NCBI GenBank assembly: GCA_037043455.1
Contig: JAWPHD010011214.1
Coordinates: 1 to 64,000, forward strand
DNA length: 64,000 nt
Origin: Cyrtodaria siliqua
Lineage: Eukaryota > Mollusca > Bivalvia > Adapedonta > Hiatellidae
Direction of reading: 5' to 3'
Below, one piece after another: positions 41,201 through 55,074 of this stretch. The position numbers and the translations under genes are program-made. Every line of letters starts with the position of its first letter. Position 1 is the first letter of the stretch. Below the pieces are notes generated by a model. The model did no database searches, had not been told where the DNA came from, and saw nothing but the letters and a program-made list of their open reading frames with translations.

Positions 41201-44200
41201 GGAGTCGCTGTGATGTAATGTTTACTATTCAGTAGGAGGAGTCGCTGTGATGTAATGGTTAGTATTCAGTAGGAGGAGTCCCTGTGATGTAAAGGTTACT
41301 GTTCAGAAGGAGGAGTCGCTGTGGTGTAATGGTTAGTATTCAGTAGGAGGAGTCGCTGTGATGTAATATTTAGTATTCAGTAGGAGGAGTCGCTGGGATG
41401 TAATGGTTAGGATTCAGTAGGAGGAGTCGCTGTGATGTAATGTTTAGTATTCAGTAGGAGAAGTCGCTGTGATGTAATGGTAAGGATTCAGTAGGAGGAG
41501 TCGCTGAGATGTAATGGTTAGGATTCAGTAGGAGGTGTCGCTGTGATGTAATGGTTAGTATTCAGTAGGAGGAGTCGCTGTGATGTAATGTTTAGTATTA
41601 AGTAGGAGGAGTCGCTGTGATGTAATGGTTACTATTCAGTAGAAGGAGTAGTTGTGCTGTAATGTTTATTATTCAGTAGGAGGAGTCGCTGTGATGTAAT
41701 GTTTAGTCTTCAGTTCAAGGAGTCGCTGTGATGTAATGGTAAGAATTCAGTAGGAGGAGTCGCTGTGATGTAATGGTTACTGTTCAGTAGGAGGAGTCGC
41801 TGTGATGTAATGGTTTGTATTCAGTAGGAGGAGTCCCTGTGATGTAATGGTTACTGTTCAGAAGAAGGAGTCGCTGTGATGTAATGGTTAGTATTTAGTA
41901 GGAGGAGTCGCTGTGATGAAATGGTTAGTATTCAGTAGGAGGAGTCGCTGTGATGTAATGGTAAGTGATCAGTAGGAGGAGTTGCTGTGATGTAATGGTT
42001 AGTATTCAGTAGGAGGAGTCGCTGTGATGCAATGTTTAGTATTCAGTAGAAGGAGTCGCTGTGATGTAATGTTTAGTATTCAGTAGGAGGAATCGCTGTG
42101 ATGTAATGGTTAGTATCGAGTAGGAAGAGTCGCTGTGATGTAATGGTTAGTATTCAGAAGGAGGAGTCGCCGTGATGTAATGGTTAGTATTCAGTAGGAG
42201 GAGTCGCTGTGATGCAATGTTTAGTATTCAGTAGAAGGAGTCGCTGTGATGTAATGTTTAGTATTCAGTAGGAGGAATCGCTGTGATGTAATGGTTAGTA
42301 TCGAGTAGGAAGAGTCGCTGTGATGTAATGGTTAGTATTCAGTAGGAGGAGTCGCTCTTATGTAATGATTAATATTCAGTAGGAGGAGTCGCTGTGATGT
42401 AATGTTTAGTATTCAGTAGGAGGAGTCGCTGTGATGTAATGGTTAGTATTGAGTAGGAGGAGTCGCTGTGATGTAATGGTTAGTATTCAGTAGGAGGAGT
42501 CGCTGTGATGTAATGCTTAGTATTCAGTAGGAGAAGTCGCTGTGATGTAATAGTTAGTATTCAGTAGGAAGAGTCGCTGTGATGTAATGGTTACTATTCA
42601 GTAGGAGGAGTCGCTGTGATTTTATGGTTAGTATTCAGTGGGAGGAGCCCCTATGATGTAATGGTTACTGTTCAGAAGAAGGAGTCGCTTTGATGTAATG
42701 ATTAGTATTGAGTAGAAGGAGTCGCTGTGATGAAATGGTTAGTATTCAGTAGGAGGAGTCGCTGTGATGTAATGGTAAGTATTCAGTCGGAGGAGTTGCT
42801 GTGATGTAATGGTTAGTATTCAGTAGGAGGCTGTAATGTAATGTTTAGTATTCAGTAGGAGGAGTCGCTGTGATGTAATGGTTAGTATTCAGTAGGAGGA
42901 GTCGCTGTGATGTAATGGTTAGTATCGAGTAGGAAGAGTCGCTGTGATGTAATGGTTAGTATTCAGTAGGAGGAGTCGCTGTGATATAATGGTTAGTATT
43001 CAGTAGGAGGAGTCGCTGTGATGTAATGTTTAGTATTCAGTAGGAGGAGTCGCTGTGATGTAATGTTTAGTATTCAGTAGGAGGAGTCGCTGTGATGTAA
43101 TGGTTAGTATCCAGCAGGAGGAATCGCTGTGATGTAATGGTTAGTATTCAGTAGGAGGAGTCGCTGTGATGTAATGTTTAGTATTCAGTAGGAGGAGTCG
43201 CTGTGATGTAATGGTTAGTATCCAGCAGGAGGAATCGCTGTGATGTAATGGTTAGTATTCAGTAGGAGGAGTCGCTGTGATGTAATGGTTAATATTCAGT
43301 AGGAGGAGTCGCTGTGATGTAATGGTTAGTATTCAGTAGGAGGAGTCGCTGTGATGTAATGGTTAGTATTCAGTAGGACGAGTCGCTGTGATGTAATGGT
43401 TACTTTTCAATAGGAGGAGTCGCTGTGATGTAATGGTTAGTATTCAGTAGGAGGAGTCGCTGTGATGTAATGTTTAGTATTCAGTAGGAGGAGGAGTCTC
43501 TGTGATGTAATGTTTAGTATTCAGTAGGAGGAGTCGGTGTGATGAAATGGTTAGTATTCAGTAGGAGGAGTCGCTTGGATGTAATGGTTAGTATTCAGTA
43601 GGAGGAGTCGCTGTGGTTTAATGTTTATTATTCAGTAGGAGGAGTCGCTGTGATGTAATGTTTAGTCTTCAGTCCGAGGAGTCGCTGTGATGTAATGGTT
43701 AGAATTCAGTAGGAGGAGTCGCTGTTATGTAATGTTTAGTATTCAGTAGGAGGATTCGCTGTGATGTAATGTTTAGTATTCAGTAGCAGGAGTCGCTTGG
43801 ATGTAATGGTTAGTATTCAGTAGGAGGAGTCGCCGTGATGTAATGGTTACTATTCAGTAGTAGAAGTCGCTGTGATGTAATGGTTAGTATTCAGTTGGTG
43901 GAGTTGCTATGATGTAATGGTTAGTATTCAGTTGGAGGAGTCGCTGTGATGTAATATTTAGTATTCAGTAGGAGGAGTCGCTGTGATGTAATGGCTACTA
44001 TTCAGTAGGATTAGTCGCTGTGATGTAGAGTTTATTATTCAGTAGGAGGAGTCGCTGTGATGTAATGTTTAGTATTCAGTAGGAGGAGTCGCTGTGATGT
44101 AATGGTTAGTATTGAGTAGGAGGAGTCGCTGTGATCTAATGGTTAGTATTCAGTAGGAGGAGTCGCTGTGATATAATGGTTACTATTCGGTAGGAGGAGT

Positions 44201-47200
44201 CGCTGTGATGTAATGGTTAGTATTCAGTAGGAGGAGTCCCTGTGATGTAAAGGTTACTGTTCAGAAGGAGGAGTCGCTGTGATGTAATGGTTAGTATTCA
44301 GTAGGAGGAGTCACTGTGATGTAATGTTTAGTATTCAGTAGTAGGAGTCGCTGTGATGTAATGGTTAATATTCTGTAGTAGGATTTGTTGTGATGTAATG
44401 GTTAATATTCAGTAGGAGGAGTCGCTGTGATGTAAAGGTTAGTATTCAGTAGGAGAAGTCGCTGTGATGTAATGATTAGTATTCACCAGGAAGAGTCGCT
44501 GTGATGTAATGGTTACTATTCAGTAGGAGGAGTCGCTGTGATTTAATGGTTAGTATTCAGTAGGAGGAGCCCCTATGATGTAATGGTTACTGTTCAGAAG
44601 AAGGAGTCGCTGTGATTTAATGGTTAGTATTGAGTAGAAGGAGTCGCTGTGATGAAATGGTTAGTATTCAGTAGGAGGAGTCGCTGTGATGTAATGGTAA
44701 GTGATCAGTAGGAGGAGTTGCTGTGATGTAATGGTTAGTATTCAGTAGGAGGAGTCGCTGTGATGTAATGTTTAGTATTCAGTAGGAGGAGTCGCTGTGA
44801 TGTAATGGTTAGTATGCAGTAGGAGGAGTCGCTGTGATGTAATGGTTTATTTCGAGTAGGAAGAGTCGCTGTGATGTAATGGTTAGTATTCAGTAGGAGG
44901 AGTCGCTGTGATCTAATAGTTAGTATTCAGTAGGAGGAGTCGCTGTGATGTAATATTTAGTATTCAGTAGGAGGAGTCGCTGTGATGTAATGTTTAGTAT
45001 TCAGTAGGAGGAGTCGCTATGATGTAATGGTTAGTATCCAGCAGGAGGAATCGCTGTGATGTAATGGTTAGTATTCAGTAGGAGGAGTCGCTGTGATGTA
45101 ATGGTTAATATTCAGTAGGAGGAGTCGCTGTGATGTAATGGTTAGTATTCAGTAGGAGGAGTCGCTGTGATGTAATGGTTAGTATTCAGTAGGACGTGTC
45201 GCTGTGATGTGATGGTTACTATACAACAGGAGGAGTCGCTGTGATGTAATGGTTAGTATTCAGTAGGAGGAGTCGCTGTGATGTAATGTTTAGTATTCAG
45301 TAGGAGGAGTCTCTGTGATGTAATGTTTAGTATTCAGTAGGAGGAGTCGGTGTGATGTAATGGTTAGTATTCAGTAGGAGGAGTCGCTGTGATGTAATGG
45401 TTAGTATTCAGTAGGAGGAGTCGCTGTGATGTAATGTTTATAATTTAGTAGGAGGAGTCGCTGTGATGTAATGTTTAGTCTTCAGTTCGAGGAGTCGCTG
45501 TGATGTAATGGTTACTATTCTGTAGTAGGAGTCGTTGTGATGTAATGGTTAATATTCAGTAGGAGGAGTCGCTGTGATGTAATGGTTAGTATTCAGTAGG
45601 AGGAGTCGCTGTGATGTAATGGTTAGTATTCAGTAGGACGAGTCGCTGTGATGTAATGGTTACTATTCAATAGGAGGAGTTGCTGTGATGTAATGTTTAG
45701 TATTCAGTAGGAGGATTTGCTGTGATGTAATGTTTAGTATTCAGTAGCAGGAGTCGCTGGGATGTAATGGTTAGTATTCAGTAGGAGGAGTCGCCGTGAT
45801 GTAATGGTTACTATTAAGTAGGAGAAGTCGCTGTGATGTAATGGTTAGTTTTCAGTTGGTGGAGTTGCTGTGATGTAAAGGTTACTGTTCAGAAGGAGGA
45901 GTCGCTGTGGTGTAATGGTTAGTATTCAGTAGGAGGAGTCGCTGTGATGTAATATTTAGTATTCAGTAGGAGGAGTCGCTGTGATGTAATATTTAGTATT
46001 CAGTAGGAGGAGTCGCTGGGATGTAATGGTTAGGATTCAGTAGGAGGAGTCGCAGTGATGTAATGGTTAGTATTCAGTAGGAGGAGTCGCTGTGATGTAA
46101 TGTTTAGTATTCAGTAGGAGGAGCCGCTGTGATTTAATGGTTACTATTCTGTAGTAGGAGTCGTTGTGATGTAATGGTTAGTATTCAGTAGGAAGAGTCG
46201 CTGTGATGTAATGGTTAGTAATGAGTAGGAGGAGTCGCCGTGATGTAATGGTTACTATTCAGTTGGTGGAGTTGCTGTGATGTAATGGTTAGTATTCAGT
46301 TGGAGGAGTCGCTGTGATGTAATGGTTAGTATTCAGTAGGACGAGTCGCTGTGATGTAATGGTTACTATTCAGTAGGATTAGTCGCTGTGATGTAATGTT
46401 TATTATTCAGTAGGAGGAGTCGCTGTGATGTAATGTTTAGTCTTCAGTTCGAGGAGTCGCTGTGATGTAATGGTTAGTATTCAGTAGGAGGAGTCGCTGT
46501 GATGTAATGTTTAGTATTCAGTAGGAGGAGTCGCTGTGATGTAATGGCTAGTATCCAGTAGGAGGAGTCGCTGTGATGTAATGTTTAGTATTCAGTAGGA
46601 GGAGTCGATGTGATGTAATGGTTAGTATTCAGTAGGAGGAGTCGCTGTGATGTAATGGTTAGTATTTATTAGGTGGAATCGCTGTGATGTAATGGTTAGT
46701 ATTCAGTAGGAGGAGTCGCTGTGATGTAATGTTTAGTCTTCAGTAGGAGGAGTCGCTGTGATGAAATGGTTACTATTCAGTTGGAGGAGTCGCTGTGATG
46801 TAATGGATACTATTCAGTAGGAGGAGTAGCTGTGATGTAATGGATAGTATTCAGTAGGAGGAGTCGCTGTGATGTAATGGTTAGTATTCTGTAGGAAGTG
46901 TCGCTGTGATGTAATGGTTACTATTCAGTAGGAAGAGTCGCTGTGATGTAATGGTTAGTATTCAGTAGGAGGAATCGGTGTGATGTAATGGTTAGTATTC
47001 AGTAGGAGGAGTCGCTGTGATGTAATGTTTAGTCTTCAGTAGGAGGAGTCGCTGTGATGTAATGGTTACTATTCAGTAGGAGGAGTCGATGTGATGTAAT
47101 GGTTACTATTCAGTAGGGGGAGTTGTTGTGATGTAATGGTTAGTATTCAGTAGGAGGAGTCGCTGTGATGTAATGGTTAGTATTCAGTAGGAAGAGTCGT

Positions 47201-48939
47201 TGTGATGTAATGGTTAGTATTCAGTAGGAGGAGTCGCCGTGTTGTAATGGTTACTATTCAGTAGGAGAAGTCGCTGTGATGTAATGGTTAGTATTGAGTT
47301 GGTGGAGTTGCTGTGATGTAATGGTTAGTATTCAGTTGGAGGAGTCGCTGAGATGTAATGTATAGTATTCAGTAGGAGGAGTCGCTGTGATGTAATGGTT
47401 ACTATTCAGTAGGATTAGTCGCTGTGATGTAATGTTTATTATTCAGTAGGATGAGTCGCTGTGATGTAATGTTTAGTCTTCAGTTCGAGGAGTCGCTGTG
47501 ATGTAATGGTTAGTATTCAGTAGGAGGAGTCGCTGTGATGTAATGTTAAGTATTCAGTAGGAGGAGTTGCTGTGATGTAATGTTTAGTATTCAGTAGGAG
47601 GAGTCGCTTGGATGTAATGGTTAGTATTCAGTAGGAGGAGTCGCTGTGATGTAATGTTTAGTATTCAGTAGGAGGAGTCGCTGTGATGTTATGTTTAGTA
47701 TTCAGTAGGAGGAGTCTCGGTGATGTAATGGTAAGTATCCAGTAAGAGGTGTCGCTGTGATGTAATGGTTAGTATTCAGTTGGTGGAGTTGCTGTGATGT
47801 AATGGTTAGTATTCAGTAGGAGAAGTTGCTGTGATGTAATGGTTAGTATTCAGTTGGTGGAGTTGCTGTGATGTAATGGTTAGTATTCAGTTGGAGGAGT
47901 CGCTGTGATGTAATGGTTAGTATTCAGTAGAAGGTGTCGCTGTGATGTAATGGTTACTATTCAGTAGGATTAGTCGCTGTGATGTAATGTTTATTATTCA
48001 GTAGGAGGATTCGCTGTGATGTAATGTTTAGTCTTCAGTTCGAGGAGTCGCTGTGATGTAATGGTTAGTATTCAGTAGGAAGAGTCGCTGTGATGTAATG
48101 TTTAGTATTCAGTAGGAGGAGTCGCTGTGATGTAATGTTAAGTATTCAGTAGGAGGAGTCGCTGTAAAATAATGGTTAGTATTCAGTAGGAGGAGTCGCT
48201 GTGATGTAATGTTTAGTATTCAGTAGGAGGAGTCGCTGTGATGTAATGGATAGTATTCAGTAGGAGGAGTCGCTGTGATGTAATGGTTAGTATTCTGTAG
48301 GAAGTGTCGCTGTGATGTAATGGTTACTATTCAGTAGGAGGAGTCGCTGTGATGTAATGGTTAGTATTCAGTAGGAGGAATCGCTGTGATGTAATGGTTA
48401 GTATTCAGTAGGAGGAGTCTCTGTGATGTAATGTTTAGTCTTCAGTAGGAGGAGTCGCTGTGATGTAATGGTTACTATTCAGTAGGAGGAGTCGCTGTGA
48501 TGTAATGGTTACTATTCAGTAAGGGGAGTTGCTGTGATGTAATGGTTAGTATTCAGTAGGAGGAGTCGCTGTGATGTAATGGTTAGTATTCAGTAGGAAA
48601 AGTCATTGTGATGTAATGGTTACTATTCAGTAGGAGAAGTCGCTGTGATGTAATGGTTAGTATTCAGTTGGTGCAGTTGCTGTGATGTAATGGTTAGTAT
48701 TCAGTTGGAGGAGTCGCTGTGATGTAATGTATAGTATTCAGTAGGAGGAGTCGCTGTGATGTAATGGTTACTATTCAGTAGGATTAGTCGCTGTGATGTA
48801 ATGTTTATTATTCAGTAGGAGGAGTCGCTGTGATGTAATGTTTAGTCTTCAGTTCGAGGAGTCGCTGTGATGTAATGGTTAGTATTCAGTAGGAGGAGTC
48901 GCTGTGATGTAATGTTTAGTATTCAGTAGGAGGAGTCGC

Positions 48940-51900
48940 TGTGATGTAATGTTTAGTATTCAGTAGGAGGAGTCGCTTGGATGTAATGGTTAATATTCAG
49001 TAGGAGGAGTCGCTGTGATGTAATGTTTAGTATTCAGTAGGAGGAGTCGCTGTGATGTAATGTTTAGTATTCAGTAGGAGGAGTCGCTGTGATGTAATGG
49101 TTAGTATCCAGTTGGAGGAGTCGCTGTGATGTAATGGTTAGTATTCAGTAGGAGGAGTCATTGTGATGTAATGTTTAGTATTCAGTAGGAGGAGTCGCTG
49201 TTATGTAATGGTGGAGGAGTCGCTATGATGTAATGGTTAGTATTCGGTAGGAGGAATTGCTGTGATGTAATGTTTAGTATTCAGTTGGTGGAGTTGCTGT
49301 GATGTAATGGTTAGTATTCAGTTGGAGGAGTCGCTGTGATGTAATGGTTAGTATTCAGTAGGAGGTGTCGCTGTGATGTAATGGTTACTATTCAGTAGGA
49401 TTAGTCGCTGTGATGTAATGTTTATTATTCAGTAGGAGGAGTCGCTGTGATGTAATGTTTAGTCTTCAGTAGTTCGAGGAGTCGTTGTGATGTAATGGTT
49501 AGTATTCAGTAGGAGGAGTCGCTGTGATGTAATGTTAAGTATTCAGTAGGAGGATTCGCTGTGATGTAATGTTTGGTATTCAGTAGGAGGAGTCGCTGTG
49601 ATGTAATGGTTACTATTCAGTAGGAGGAGTAGCTGTGATGTAATGGATTGTATTCAGTAGGAGGAGTAGCTGTGATGTAATGGTTAGTATTCTGTAGGAA
49701 GTGTCGCTGTGATGTAATGGTTACTATTCAGTAGGAGGAGTCGCTGTGATGTAATGGTTAGTATTCAGTAGGAGGAATCGCTGTGATGTAATGGTTAGTA
49801 TTCAGTAGGAGGAGTCGCTGTGATGTAATGTTTAGTCTTCAGTAGGAGGAGTCGCTGTGATGTAATGGTTACTATTCAGTAGGAGGAGTCTCTGTGATGT
49901 AATGGTTACTATTCAGTAGGGGGAGTTGCTGTGATGTAATGGTTAGTATTCAGTAGGAGGAGTCGCTGTGATGTAATGGTTAGTATTCAGTAGGAAGAGT
50001 CGTTGTGATGTAATGGTTAGTATTCAGTAGGAGGAGTCGCCGTGATGTAATGGTTACTATTCAGTAAGAGAAGTCGCTGTGATGTAATGGTTAGTATTCA
50101 GTTGGTGGAGTTGCTATGATGTAATGGTTAGTATTCAGTTGGAGGAGTCGCTGTGATGTAATGTATAGTATTCAGTAGGAGGAGTCGCTGTGATGTAATG
50201 GTTACTATTCAGTAGGATTAGTCGCTGTGATGTAATGTTTATTATTCAGTAGGAGGAGTTGCTGTGATGTAATGTTTAGTCTTCAGTTCGAGGAGTCGCT
50301 GTGATGTAATGGTTAGTATTCAGTAGGAGGAGTCGCTGTGATGTAATGTTTAGTATTCAGTAGGAGGAGTCGCTGTGATGTAATGTTTAGTATTCAGTAG
50401 GAGGAGTCTCTGTGATGTAATGGTTAGTATCAAGTAAGAGGAGTCGCTGTGATGTAATGGTTAGTATTCAGTAGGAGGAGTCATTGTGATGTAATGTTTA
50501 GTATTCAGTAGGAGGAGTCGCTGTTATGTATTGGTGGAGGAGTCGCTGTGATGTAATGGTTAGTATTCGGTAGGAGGAATTGCTGTGATGTAAAGTTTAG
50601 TATTCAGTAGGAGGAGTCGCTGTGATGTTATGTTTAGTCTTCAGTAGGAGGAGTCGCTGTGATGTAATGGTTAGTATTCAGTACGAGGAGTCGCTGTAAT
50701 GTAATGTTTAGTATTCAGTAGGAGGAGTCGCTGTGATGTAATGTTTAGTATTCAGTAGGAGGAGTCGCTGTGATGTAATGGTTAGTATTCAGTAGGAGGA
50801 GTCGCTGTGATGTAATGTTTAGTCTTCAGTAGGAGGAGTCGCTGTGATGTAATGGTTAGTATTCAGTAGGAGGAGTCGCTGTGATGTAATGGTTACTATT
50901 CAGTAGGGGGAGTTGCTGTGATGTAATGGTTAGTATTCAGTAGGAGGAGTCGCTGTGATGTAATGGTTAGTATTCAGTAGGAAGAGTCGTTGTGATGTAA
51001 TGGTTAGTATTCAGTAAGAGGAGTCGCCGTGATGTAATGGTTACTATTCAGTAAGAGAAGTCGCTGTGATGTAATGGTTAGTATTCAGTTTTTGGAGTTG
51101 CTATGATGTAATGGTTAGTATTCAGTTGGAGGAGTCGCTGTGATGTAATGTATAATATTCAGTAGGAGGAGTCGCTGTGATGTAATGGTTACTATTCAGT
51201 AGGATTAGTCGCTGTGATGTAATGTTTATTATTCAGTAGGAGGAGTCGCTGTGATGTAATGTTTAGTCTTCAGTTCGAGGAGTCGCTGTGATGTAATGGT
51301 TAGTATTCAGTAGGAGGAGTCGCTGTGATGTAATGTTTAGTATTCAGTAGGAGGAGTCGCTGTGATGTAATGTTTAGTATTCAGTAGGAGGAGTCGCTGT
51401 GATGTAATGTTTAGTATTCAGTAGGAGGAGTCGCTGTGATGTAATGGTTAGTATCCAGTAAGAGGAGTCGCTGTGATGTAATGGTTAGTATTCAGTAGGA
51501 GGAGTCATTGTGATGTAATGTTTAGTATTCAGTAGGAGGAGTCGCTGTTATGTAATGGTGGAGGAGTCGCTATGATGTAATGGTTAGTATTCGGTAGGAG
51601 GAATTGCTGTGATGTAATGTTTAGTATTCAGTTGGTGGAGTTGCTGTGATGTAATGGTTAGTATTCAGTTGGTGGAGTCGCTGTGATGTAATGGTTAGTA
51701 TTCAGTAGGAGGTGTCGCTGTGATGTAATGGTTACTATTCAGTAGGATTAGTCGCTGTGATGTAATGTTTATTATTCAGTAGGAGGAGTCGCTGTGATGT
51801 AATGTTTAGTCTTCAGTAGTTCGAGGAGTCGTTGTGATGTAATGGTTAGTATTCAGTAGGAGGAGTCGCTGTGATGTAATGTTAAGTATTCAGTAGGAGG

Positions 51901-53792
51901 ATTCGCTGTGATGTAATGTTCAGTATTCAGTAGGAGGAGTCGCTGTGATGTAATGGTTACTATTCAGTAGGAGGAGTAGCTGTGATGTAATGGATAGTAT
52001 TCAGTAGGAGAAGTCGCTGTGATGTAATGGTTAGTATTCTGTAGGAAGTGTCGCTGTGATGTAATGGTTACTATTCAGTAGGAGGAATCGCTGTGATGTA
52101 ATGGTTAGTATTCAGTAGGAGGAATCGCTGTGATGTAATGGTTAGTATTCAGTAGGAGGAGTCGCTGTGATGTTATGTTTAGTCTTCAGTAGGAGGAGTC
52201 GCTGTGATGTAATGGTTACTATTCAGTAGGAGGAGTCGCTGTGATGTAATGGTTACTATTCAGTAGGGGGAGTTGCTGTGATGTAATGGTTAGTATTCAG
52301 TAGGAGGAGTCGCTGTGATGTAATGGTTAGTATTCAGTAGGAAGAGTCGTTGTGATGTAATGGTTAGTATTCAGTAGGAGGAGTCGCCGTGATGAAATGG
52401 TTACTATTCAGTAAGAGAAGTCTCTGTGATGTAATGGTTAGTATTCAGTTGTTGGAGTTGCTATGATGTAATGGTTAGTATTCAGTTGGAGGAGTCGCTG
52501 TGATGTAATGTATAGTATTCAGTAGGAGGAGTCGCTGTGATGTAATGGTTACTATTCAGTAGGATTAGTCGCTGTGATGTAATGTTTATTATTCAGTAGG
52601 AGGAGTCGCTGTGATGTAATGTTTAGTCTTCAGTTCGAGGAGTCGCTGTGATGTAATGGTTAGTATTCAGTAGGAGGAGTCGCTGTGATGTAATGTTTAG
52701 TATTCAGTAGGAGGAGTCGCTGTGATGTAATGTTTAGTATTCAGTAGGAGGAGTCGCTTGGATGTAATGGTTAGTATTCAGTAGGAGGAGTCGCTGTGAT
52801 GTAATGTTTAGTATTCAGTAGGAGGAGTCGCTGTGATGTAATGTTTAGTATTCAGTAGGAGGAGTCTCTGTGATGTGATGGTTAGTATCCAGTAAGAGGA
52901 GTCGCTGTGATGTAATGGTTAGTATTCAGTAGGAGGAGTCATTGTGATGTAATGTTTAGTATTCAGTAGGAGGAGTCGCTGTTATGTAATGGTGGAGGAG
53001 TCGCTGTGATGTAATGGTTAGTATTCGGTAGGAGGAATTGCTGTTATGTAAAGTTTAGTATTCAGTAGGAGGAGTCGCTGTGATGTTATGTTTAGTCTTC
53101 AGTAGGAGGAGTCGCTGTGATGTAATGGTTAGTATTCAGTACGAGCAGTCGCTGTAATGTAATGTTTAGTATTCAGTAGGAGGAGTCGCTGTGATGTAAC
53201 GTTTAGTATTCAGTAGGAGGAGTCGCTGTGATGAAATGGTTAGTATTCAGTAGGAGGAGTCGCTGTGATGTAATGTTTAGTCTTCAGTAGGAGGAGTCGC
53301 TGTGATGTAATGGTTACTATTCAGTAGGAGGAGTCGCTGTGATGGAATGGTTACTATTCAGTAGGGGGAGTTGCTGTGATGTAATGGTTAGTATTCAGTA
53401 GGAGGAGTCGCTGTGATGTAATGGTTAGTATTCAGTAGGAAGAGTCGTTGTGATGTAATGGTTAGTATTCAGTAAGAGGAGTCGCCGTGATGTAATGGTT
53501 ACTATTCAGTAAGAGAAGTCGCTGTGATGTAATGGTTAGTATTCAGTTGGTGGAGTTGCTATGATGTAATGGTTAGTATTCAGTTGGAGGAGTCGCTGTG
53601 ATGTAATGTATAATATTCAGTATGAGGAGTCGCTGTGATGTAATGGTTACTATTCAGTAGGATTAGTCGCTGTGATGTAATGTTTATTATTCAGTAGGAG
53701 GAGTCGCTGTGATGTAATGTTTAGTCTTCAGTTCGAGGAGTCGCTGTGATGTAATGGTTAGTATTCAGTAGGAGGAGTCGCTGTGATGTAAT
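48940..53792. repeat. First copy of a ~4.85-kb satellite block duplicated 10.2 kb downstream
   Basis: Variant markers at 48988, 49211, 49471, 50524 and 51818 recur at 59190, 59413, 59673, 60726 and 62020, a constant offset of 10,202. After a 6-bp ACTATT insertion near 62608 the offset is 10,208 (53621 versus 63829). Limits are approximate. Confidence 0.8.
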
Positions 53793-54822
53793 GTTTAGTA
53801 TTCAGTAGGAGGAGTCGCTGTGATGTAATGTTTAGTATTCAGTAGGAGGAGTCACTAGGATGTAATGGTTAGTATTCAGTAGGAGGAGTCGCTGTGATGT
53901 AATGGTTAGTATTCAGTAGGAGGAGTCATTGTGATATAATGGATAGTATTCAGTAGGAGGAGTCGCTGTGATGTAATGGTTAGTATTCTGTAGGAAGTGT
54001 CGCTGTGATGTAATTGTTACTATTCAGTAGGAGGAGTCGCTGTGATGTAATGGTTAGTATTCAGTAGGAGGAATCGCTGTGATGTAATGGTTAGTATTCA
54101 GTAGGAGGAGTCGCTGTGATGTAATGTTTAGTCTTCAGTAGGAGGAGTCGCTGTGATGTAATGGTTACTATTCAGTAGGAGGAGTCGCTGTGATGTAATG
54201 GTTAGTATTCAGTTGGAGGAGTCGCTGTGATGTAATGTATAATATTCAGTATGAGGAGTCGCTGTGATGTAATGGTTACTATTCAGTAGGATTAGTCGCT
54301 GTGATGTAATGTTTATTATTCAGTAGGAGGAGTCGCTGTGATGTAATGTTTAGTCTTCAGTTCGAGGAGTCGCTGTGATGTAATGGTTAGTATTCAGTAG
54401 GAGGAGTCGCTGTGATGTAATGTTTAGTATTCAGTAGGAGGAGTCGCTGTGATGTAATGTTTAGTATTCAGTAGGAGGAGTCACTAGGATGTAATGGTTA
54501 GTATTCAGTAGGAGGAGTCGCTGTGATGTAATGGTTAGTATTCAGTAGGAGGAGTCATTGTGATATAATGGATAGTATTCAGTAGGAGGAGTCGCTGTGA
54601 TGTAATGGTTAGTATTCTGTAGGAAGTGTCGCTGTGATGTAATTGTTACTATTCAGTAGGAGGAGTCGCTGTGATGTAATGGTTAGTATTCAGTAGGAGG
54701 AATCGCTGTGATGTAATGGTTAGTATTCAGTAGGAGGAGTCGCTGTGATGTAATGTTTAGTCTTCAGTAGGAGGAGTCGCTGTGATGTAATGGTTACTAT
54801 TCAGTAGGAGGAGTCGCTGTGA
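53565..54822. repeat. 629-bp (17-unit) tandem duplication within the satellite
   Basis: The rare variant CAGTATGAGGAGTCG lies at 53621 and 54250, 629 bp apart, with matching neighbours in both copies (including CACTAGGATG and CATTGTGATATAATGG variants). Limits are approximate. Confidence 0.7.
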
Positions 54823-55074
54823 TGTAATGGTTACTATTCAGTAGGAGGAGTCATTGTGATGTAATGTTTAGTATTCAGTAGGAGGAGTCGCTGTTATGTA
54901 ATGGTGGAGGAGTCGCTATGATGTAATGGTTAGTATTCGGTAGGAGGAATTGCTGTGATGTAATGTTTAGTATTCAGTTGGTGGAGTTGCTGTGATGTAA
55001 TGGTTAGTATTCAGTTGGAGGAGTCGCTGTGATGTAATGTTTAGTATTCAGTAGGAGGAGTCACTAGGATGTAA